Shown: positions 59,672-64,000 of the stretch, in pieces
Layout of the letters: every line of letters starts with the position of its first letter
Position numbering within the stretch: position 1 is the first letter of the stretch
From: JdFR-22 sp964534325
GTDB lineage: Archaea > Halobacteriota > Archaeoglobi > Archaeoglobales > Archaeoglobaceae
Assembly: GCA_964534325.1 (NCBI GenBank)
Contig: CAZHOR010000005.1
Span: forward strand, 62,001-126,000
Length of the DNA: 64,000 bases
Direction of reading: 5' to 3'
The notes under the pieces: generated by a model
What the model was told of the DNA's origin: nothing
The model's input: only the letters and a program-made list of their open reading frames with translations
Database searches by the model: none
Program-made: the position numbers and the translations under genes

Positions 59672-60114
59672 TTGATTAACTTATACTTTTTTAATTCGTT
59701 TAACACTGATTCCAATTCTTCTCTATTCGCCCAGGGTTTGTTTCTTAGAACTAACTTTATTTTATCCTCATCAGAAACCCCCGAGTTCTTTTTGGTGATC
59801 ATTACAAAAGTAGCAGCAAATTCTAGCCATCTTTCAGTTTTGTTCTCAACAAGGTCAAAAAATTCACTCGCTAAATCTATTTCTTCTCCACTTAGGTCTT
59901 CCCCAAGTTGATAGTAGTCATCTGCTAGCTCAGGTGAATAAGGGCCATGAATGTACAAATTATATGAATAACCAGGATCAAAACCAAATCCTTTAGCTAA
60001 ATAAACAAATTTTTGTAGCCTGAGCCTATCATCAAACTTATTAAAGTTGAAATTAAAGCCTATATTCTCAAGCGATCTAACGAAAGCCGCAAGTTTGGGC
60101 AATTTTTCTGACAT
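59668..60114 (-). CDS. Conserved hypothetical protein with a YwgA/Panacea-like pattern
   Basis: 148 residues. LRLQKFVYLAKGFGFDPGYS then YNLYIHGPYSPELADDYYQL recalls the L-Q-K-x-x-Y-L ... Y-x-x-x-x-G-P-Y-S pattern of YwgA and of Panacea (SocA-like) antitoxin domains; the rest is helical. I do not recognise it firmly. It is A+T-rich and tail-to-tail with the PIN gene, overlapping it by four bases. If it is Panacea-like it could be the antitoxin of an unusual convergent pair, but this is only an inference. Confidence 0.62.
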   Translation of the reverse strand: MSEKLPKLAAFVRSLENIGFNFNFNKFDDRLRLQKFVYLAKGFGFDPGYSYNLYIHGPYSPELADDYYQLGEDLSGEEIDLASEFFDLVENKTERWLEFAATFVMITKKNSGVSDEDKIKLVLRNKPWANREELESVLNELKKYKLIN

Positions 60115-60246
60115 GTTATTTGATATATAAGCAAGACTTTTTTAAAACTTTTTGGGCAAGTCGAAAATAAGTATTGCAAATTTAAGGAACACTTAACAAT
60201 TTACTATAGAACGAAATGTTTATAACAATCCAGATCATATTTCATT

Positions 60247-60894
60247 ATGATGATAATTGTGGTCATAGGTATAGTAGCAACTATTGTGGGGTTGGTCGGA
60301 TACTCATTCAATCTGGAAAACGGGCTTGATGAAGAGAAAAGCCTTTCATCCGTGGTCAATTTCTACATGCTGGTATGCTTTACTCTGTTCGTCCACATGT
60401 ACAGCCATTTCTACCACTTGAATCACATGTTCATTGAACTCTTCTTCGGGTTCTCGGTCACAGTTGCAGCGTTTTATCTCCTGTGGAGCGTGATAATGGA
60501 TGGAAAATTCAGCATAAAAGTCAATGGTCACATAGACCTCATGAGGCTCAAGAATGGCATACTATACGCGTCCATCACATGGTTAATGGGTAAAGAGCTC
60601 GCTTTTTTGAAGCTACAGCCCTTCATGATACCAGGGCTCATCTTGCTGCCCATCTTTTTCGTTCTCCTCTACCCCATGCTGGTAATAAGAGAGCTGAAAT
60701 TGACCTTTTTCTACGAGAACTTCTCAGCCATATTCTCCAACTCATTCCTACTGGTGCTGTTCTCAGGAGTAGCTATAATCAGCATGGCCTTCATTCCCAA
60801 CGCATACCTGCCCATGGAGTCCCTGGCAGCCATAATCGCCCTCTACGTCATCTTGAAGATGAGCAAAGCAACCGAGCCATTCCTGGCCAGCTAA
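60247..60894 (+). CDS. Hypothetical membrane protein with about seven helices
   Basis: 215 residues. Hydrophobic segments are at about 2-20, 38-55, 62-82, 106-116, 128-147, 162-180 and 188-206. A His-containing stretch (HMYSHFYHLNHMFIELFF) between helices 2 and 3 could bind a metal or haem, and the rest has no known motif. No family is recognised. It stands alone; base composition is back to the window norm compared with the PIN region. Confidence 0.7.
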   Translation: MMIIVVIGIVATIVGLVGYSFNLENGLDEEKSLSSVVNFYMLVCFTLFVHMYSHFYHLNHMFIELFFGFSVTVAAFYLLWSVIMDGKFSIKVNGHIDLMRLKNGILYASITWLMGKELAFLKLQPFMIPGLILLPIFFVLLYPMLVIRELKLTFFYENFSAIFSNSFLLVLFSGVAIISMAFIPNAYLPMESLAAIIALYVILKMSKATEPFLAS

Positions 60895-60981
60895 AATTGA
60901 CTGGAAAGCCGAATAAATCCATTCCTTAAAAATAAAAATAAATGTTAAGGATTAGGTTTCCATTTAAGGCTTAAAACTTAA

Positions 60982-61149
60982 TTATTCCTCTTTCAGGACC
61001 TCTTTAGCAACCTCCTTAAGGTTCCTTTTATCTTTATTCAACGCCTCGTCCTTAAGGTCTTCAAGGTTTTCTTGCAGGAGTTTTTCGTCCTTACCGGCTT
61101 CTTTGCTTTGACCCTTTCTTTCGAATAGTTTCCACTTAAACGTTCGCAT
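60982..61149 (-). CDS. Small charged helical protein, 55 residues
   Basis: From ATG 61149 (MRTFKWKLFERKGQSKEAGK) the protein is nearly all charged helix (LQENLEDLKDEALNKDKRNL), ending KEVLKEE. A longer frame would start at 61233, but a TATA-like ACTATATTA lies between, at about 61165-61173, which supports the short form. There is no known family. It could be a coiled-coil adaptor. Confidence 0.45.
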   Translation of the reverse strand: MRTFKWKLFERKGQSKEAGKDEKLLQENLEDLKDEALNKDKRNLKEVAKEVLKEE

Positions 61150-61257
61150 AAAACTAACCCCGGCATAATATAGTTGTCCTGAACTATCATAAATCTTTTG
61201 CTTTAAGGACTTGATGATAAGGAAATCAACCAAAAATGAGTGGTCGAAATTGAAAAA

Positions 61258-61536
61258 TCAGTATTTTTTAGACTCTATTATTTTATTCTCCTGCCGGTTC
61301 CTGAACAGCTCCAGAACGATTCCGAAGAACGCCAACACAATCCCCATAGCGTAGAGGACCAGCTTATCCATAGCACCGGGATCTGAAGGCATAAATAAAC
61401 CTATGACAATAAAGAGAGCCCCAAAGACAGCAAGAGCATAATTTCTTCTTCTGTAACCCAGCAAATTCGCTCCACAGGCACCACAGTATCTCCATGTAGA
61501 AGAAACGCTTTCACCGCATTTCGGACACTTAGGCAT
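61258..61536 (-). CDS. Zinc-ribbon membrane protein
   Basis: 92 residues. MPKCPKCGESVSSTWRYCGA followed by CGANLLGYRRRNYAL is a four-cysteine zinc ribbon, then two membrane helices (about 29-48 and 60-79). Such small ribbon-plus-helix proteins are frequent in archaea and of unknown function. It is the only gene between the small helical protein and the next small gene. Start ATG 61536. Confidence 0.8.
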   Translation of the reverse strand: MPKCPKCGESVSSTWRYCGACGANLLGYRRRNYALAVFGALFIVIGLFMPSDPGAMDKLVLYAMGIVLAFFGIVLELFRNRQENKIIESKKY

Positions 61537-61611
61537 TGTTTCAAAAAGAAAATTTGAAGTTATTACTTAAGTTTTGCTGAAGAGCGAAGAGCCTATAATA
61601 GTAGAAAAGAG

Positions 61612-61797
61612 TCAGTATATCAACAGATTAGATTTTGTGGTAGCTGTATTGGTAGCTGTGTTAATCTCATCCACTATTACAAGAGGTACATTTCCTCTAA
61701 TGCGGTGTTCTTCCATATGGTTTCTCATTTCCTCTAATAAAGCGTAAATATTATCTCCAGCAAACCTCTTTCCACATGCCCTACATGCTATGAACAT
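61612..61797 (-). CDS. Small zinc-finger-like protein
   Basis: 61 residues. MFIACRACGKRFAGDNIYAL then LEEMRNHMEEHRIRGN has a C-x2-C and an H-x4-H spaced like a single C2H2-type finger, found in small archaeal proteins. The Thr/Ala/Asn tail is variable. An inverted repeat straddles the likely transcript start upstream. It may bind nucleic acid; no direct evidence. Confidence 0.62.
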   Translation of the reverse strand: MFIACRACGKRFAGDNIYALLEEMRNHMEEHRIRGNVPLVIVDEINTATNTATTKSNLLIY

Positions 61798-61824
61798 TCT
61801 TAACCCCCCGCACCTTCAATATCG

Positions 61825-61855
61825 ACTTTCAGTATCGACTGTCTGTTCTGAAAGT
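61825..61855. repeat. 8-bp inverted repeat at the promoter of the small zinc-finger gene
   Basis: ACTTTCAG (61825-61832) and CTGAAAGT (61848-61855) are exact reverse complements 15 bases apart. TATCGACT is also directly repeated inside and beside it (61820-61827 and 61833-61840). A TATA-like TTATAAG on the minus strand lies just beyond (about 61857-61864), so the repeat covers the region where transcription would start. It could be an operator or an mRNA leader hairpin. The rest of 61798-61950 has no gene. Confidence 0.45.
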
Positions 61856-61950
61856 ACTTATAACTGTACGTAAGTAAAATCAGAAATTAGGTTACTACTA
61901 TAACTAAATTATTTATTCTAAGATGTAAAAGAAATGAGGTAAGTTTTCTT

Positions 61951-62205
61951 TCAATTCAGGTAGAACATGAACTCATAATCCTTGTTTACGGTTATCCTCA
62001 GGTTGCTTCCCCTTTTATTGGCGTATATTTCCCAGCTCTTATCTCCGCAGCATTCTGCAACGGGATACCAGTCACCCTTCTCGTGATCACACCAGGAGAG
62101 CATCATAGCGTCTCCGAAATTGGATGCAAGATATTTTGCCAGCTCTCTTGCCCTACCAAAACCAAATTCTGAGTCGTTATCTTTAATATTCACTTCGATC
62201 TCCAT
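61951..62205 (-). CDS. Small conserved hypothetical protein
   Basis: 84 residues. The run GFGRARELAKYLASNFGDAM, MLSWCDHEKGDWYPVAECCG and LRITVNKDYEFMFYLN looks like a compact alpha/beta fold with conserved Trp, Cys and Gly positions that I have seen in small archaeal and clostridial proteins, but I cannot name the family safely. Cys59-like CC in AECCGDKSW might bind metal. It has its own promoter region and no operon partners. Confidence 0.65.
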   Translation of the reverse strand: MEIEVNIKDNDSEFGFGRARELAKYLASNFGDAMMLSWCDHEKGDWYPVAECCGDKSWEIYANKRGSNLRITVNKDYEFMFYLN

Positions 62206-62276
62206 ACAATAAATTGGTTTTCGCCACTTATTAAACTTGCCTCAATACTTATAGTTTAAAACCGCATAATCAAATG

Positions 62277-62385
62277 TTACTTTCGCATTACACGACAGGT
62301 ATTTGTCCCTTAAAGAACACCATTGCTCAGACAGTAAAGAGCGAAACCTCCCGCCACCTGTCTAAAGTGGTGGTACAACCACCAC
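62277..62385 (+). ncRNA. Candidate structured RNA with a possible pseudoknot
   Basis: A TATA-like TTATAGTTTAAAA lies at about 62249-62261, about 25 bases before 62277. Downstream, TTTCGC (62281-62286) pairs with GCGAAA (62341-62346) and GACAGGT (62294-62300) pairs with ACCTGTC (62356-62362); the two helices interlock as a pseudoknot. A perfect hairpin GTGGTGGT-ACA-ACCACCAC (62367-62385) follows, then a T-rich stretch. No protein gene fits this gap (62206-62453). The pairing could be chance, as no homologues can be compared here. Confidence 0.33.
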
Positions 62386-62453
62386 TACTATTATTCTTTC
62401 AATATACGGCTTTCGAGAGAAAACTTCGAACAATGGGGTCAAAAGTCGGTCTG

Positions 62454-63476
62454 CTAAGGGAAATCAAGGTATCTCTTTACTTCAGGGGCCATGTAATCCA
62501 GAACAGTGCCTCCCGCTCTTTTGATCTCCAGGTGCTCCACCAGATCTTCGAACCGCCCTCCAGAAAGCCCATCTGCAATAATCGCCGCCCCCATTGCAGA
62601 TTGCTTACCTCCCTTGAGGTCCAAAATCTCATAGCGGTAGTCATCTCCTGCTTCCTGGAACACTTTCCTGAAACGGGGGATGGAAAAGAATCTTCCGGAG
62701 GTCATTATCCTCACGGGCCTATCTTTCATTGCTGTCTCTACCGACCTTATTCCTTTGAACATCAGCTCCGCCAGCCACTCCATAATCTCCTGGGGTAAGT
62801 CCTCCGGAGCTGCAGTCAGGCCAAAATAATTTTTGATGCCTCCATTGAATATCATGGACTTGGGGAAAGGAGAAAGCAGGTAAGCCAATTCACCGTCTAT
62901 GGAGCCGGTGGACCTGTAGGCGAGAGAGCCGGAGGTGCCCCCTATCCCATCCACAATTTTTCCTCCCTCCACCGCAATAAATGCATTGAATCCGGAACCG
63001 GCTTCCACCAGAACGAAGTTCTGTTCACCGTATTCGACTTCTTCGCTTAGCTGGTCAAGCGCCAGTGCAACGGAGCAGACCTTATCAGGAGTCCCCATAT
63101 CTATTTTGTTGATCTTCCTGTATTCCGGGACTGTGGGGAGGTGGATCACCCCCGGAATGGTCTTGATGTTGATCTTACTCGACCTTGCCATCTCTATCAG
63201 GGCTCGCAGACCCACTGAAGGTTTTTTATCTTTGCTCAAGGTCATCAACGATATATCTTCATCGGTCAGGTCGGTGAAACTCTTTACGGGTGAGCCGTAA
63301 CCCGATAGACCGGCAACAGCTTCCGCCCCACTCTCTTCAAGGGCATCAAAAATAAGTTCAGGGTTCTTCTTCACTGTGGAAGTTTCCAGTATACGGCTGA
63401 AGAGTTCTTGCCCGTTTTCCATGGCATAGACCTGATAGGTCTCCGTGCCAGCATCAACTCCGGCTGCGATCACCAT
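62454..63476 (-). CDS. DUF1464 family ASKHA kinase-like protein
   Basis: 340 residues. AAGVDAGTETYQVYAMENGQ is the first phosphate loop of the acetate/sugar kinase-Hsp70-actin fold. FVLVEAGSGFNAFIAVEGGK is the second, and RIMTSGRFFSIPRF with KGGKQSAMGAAIIADGLSGG the adenosine motif. DUF1464 proteins (COG2441) have been predicted to be butyrate kinases, without biochemical proof. The start overlaps the RNA ligase gene by seven bases, so the two are translated together and may share a task. Confidence 0.85.
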   Translation of the reverse strand: MVIAAGVDAGTETYQVYAMENGQELFSRILETSTVKKNPELIFDALEESGAEAVAGLSGYGSPVKSFTDLTDEDISLMTLSKDKKPSVGLRALIEMARSSKINIKTIPGVIHLPTVPEYRKINKIDMGTPDKVCSVALALDQLSEEVEYGEQNFVLVEAGSGFNAFIAVEGGKIVDGIGGTSGSLAYRSTGSIDGELAYLLSPFPKSMIFNGGIKNYFGLTAAPEDLPQEIMEWLAELMFKGIRSVETAMKDRPVRIMTSGRFFSIPRFRKVFQEAGDDYRYEILDLKGGKQSAMGAAIIADGLSGGRFEDLVEHLEIKRAGGTVLDYMAPEVKRYLDFP

Positions 63477-64000
63477 ACATTACCTTTGAGGAGGTTGGCT
63501 ATTTTATCTGTTGTGCTTTTCATCTGTCTCTCCAGATGAAGGATGTAGTGCTCGTTCTGAGGAATGACGTCCTCGAACCTGGCTTCCACACCCATTCGCT
63601 GTAAGTGCTCTTTGAACAGCTCCAGGACCTCAGGATCTCTAAATGTGGGATAATTGTCCTCTGCTACTCTCCTGCCATCGTTAACTTCTCTTATGCTCTC
63701 TATAATGGGCTTCAGAATAGCCTCCCCGAGTCTCAGACACCTTTCTTCCAGCTCCTCCTCACTTTCCTCGAATTCGAAGCTCTGAAACGCCTCCCTAATA
63801 ATCCTGGAGAACATATAATCTTTCCCGTATTCGTTGAAGTATTTGAAAGCGTACCTCAAATCCGAAGCGGTGGATTGGCTGGAAGTGTATTTGAGCGGTG
63901 CCCTCCTCATCTCCGGGTCTTTTATGACCACTCCTTCTCTTCCCTCCTTACCGAGATCGACCACTATATCCCTCACTACCTGGTGAGCTTTAGTGCTCTC
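63470..64000 (-). CDS. ATP-dependent RNA ligase, Pab1020 family, C-terminal part (5' cut by window)
   Basis: The frame is open to the right edge, 176 residues visible. GREGVVIKDPEMRRAPLKYT contains nucleotidyltransferase motifs IV and V with their lysines; KDYMFSRIIREAFQSFEFEE, RLGEAILKPIIESI and HYILHLERQMKSTTDKIANL match the dimerising C-terminus of archaeal RNA ligases such as Pab1020 and MthRnl, which circularise or join RNA ends. The catalytic Lys of motif I lies beyond the window. The stop overlaps the DUF1464 start. Confidence 0.85.
   Translation of the reverse strand, partial: ESTKAHQVVRDIVVDLGKEGREGVVIKDPEMRRAPLKYTSSQSTASDLRYAFKYFNEYGKDYMFSRIIREAFQSFEFEESEEELEERCLRLGEAILKPIIESIREVNDGRRVAEDNYPTFRDPEVLELFKEHLQRMGVEARFEDVIPQNEHYILHLERQMKSTTDKIANLLKGNVW

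Noticed and set aside
62367..62385. GTGGTGGT-ACA-ACCACCAC hairpin as a terminator of the DUF1464 gene
   Set aside because: Archaeal termination needs oligo-T rather than a hairpin, and on the minus strand no T tract follows the stem.
62274..62798. Plus-strand frame of 174 codons
   Set aside because: Most of it is antisense to the DUF1464 gene; the free part overlaps the candidate structured RNA and looks non-coding.
1..64000. CRISPR arrays, insertion sequences or a provirus
   Set aside because: No regularly spaced direct repeats, no transposase, integrase or phage structural genes and no attachment-site duplication at the tRNA were seen.

Overview
This window comes from a euryarchaeon of the methanogen / anaerobic alkane- or methane-oxidiser lineage. 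The archaeal markers are TFB, Cbf5/Gar1, SRP54 beside RNase HII, SUI1, prefoldin beta with Pcc1 and Brix, Ogg2, DacZ, a DUF1464 kinase, a Pab1020-type RNA ligase, an intron-bearing tRNA-Glu and TATA-box promoters with several apparent leaderless starts. The methanogen-type markers are formylmethanofuran dehydrogenase subunits FwdA and FwdC, HdrA/HdrB/HdrC, an FrhB-like F420 protein and a polyferredoxin. Three HdrA-family proteins, an EtfAB pair and a cohesin-dockerin system together resemble what is known of ANME-1 / Syntrophoarchaeia-like genomes more than classical hydrogenotrophic methanogens. That assignment is an inference: no mcrA or 16S rRNA lies in the window.

Layout. 1-13.4 kb is mostly housekeeping: a rhodanese end, a VTT membrane protein, a sugar-dehydrogenase-like propeller, an aldo/keto reductase, an EgtD-like methyltransferase, tRNA-Glu, an ArsR regulator, an HD hydrolase, gar1-tfb, rubrerythrin, srp54-rnhB and a QueF-like protein with an extra N-terminal domain. 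13.4-21 kb is a leftward redox cluster: QmoB/HdrA-MvhD, an HdrD-like protein, EtfB, EtfA and HdrA. 21-28.6 kb holds SppA, an isochorismatase-like hydrolase, a cyclase, cbf5 and an iron-uptake block (dtxR-feoA-feoB-zip) with an iron-box-like operator. 28.6-38 kb is a second redox cluster transcribed outward from one divergent promoter: leftward polyferredoxin, FrhB, HdrA-MvhD, FwdA, FwdC; rightward HdrC, HdrB and a GXGXG-repeat protein with a novel N-terminus.

38-47.5 kb is rich in cell-surface genes: a seven-repeat secreted propeller with a PGF-CTERM tail, a DNA-repair/HEAT/methyltransferase operon, a 1292-residue secreted protein with metallopeptidase motif, cohesin and dockerin, and a membrane-anchored cohesin protein directly after it. 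47.5-64 kb holds an FAD oxidoreductase, the Brix-pcc1-pfdB block, Usp, DacZ, SUI1, a divergent ABC export system whose first permease carries a PrsW-like C-terminus, Mrp, the branched-polyamine pair speD-bpsA, an AT-rich PIN/unknown convergent pair, small zinc-ribbon proteins, candidate small RNAs and the DUF1464/RNA ligase pair.

How it fits together. The two redox clusters look like soluble electron-bifurcating or -confurcating complexes. One is built on EtfAB and could connect an acyl-CoA-type or other flavin donor to HdrA. The other is built on F420 (FrhB) and formylmethanofuran (FwdA/FwdC) and links F420, ferredoxin and a HdrB-type disulfide site. The cohesin-dockerin pair suggests a surface scaffold that can chain or display proteins outside the cell.
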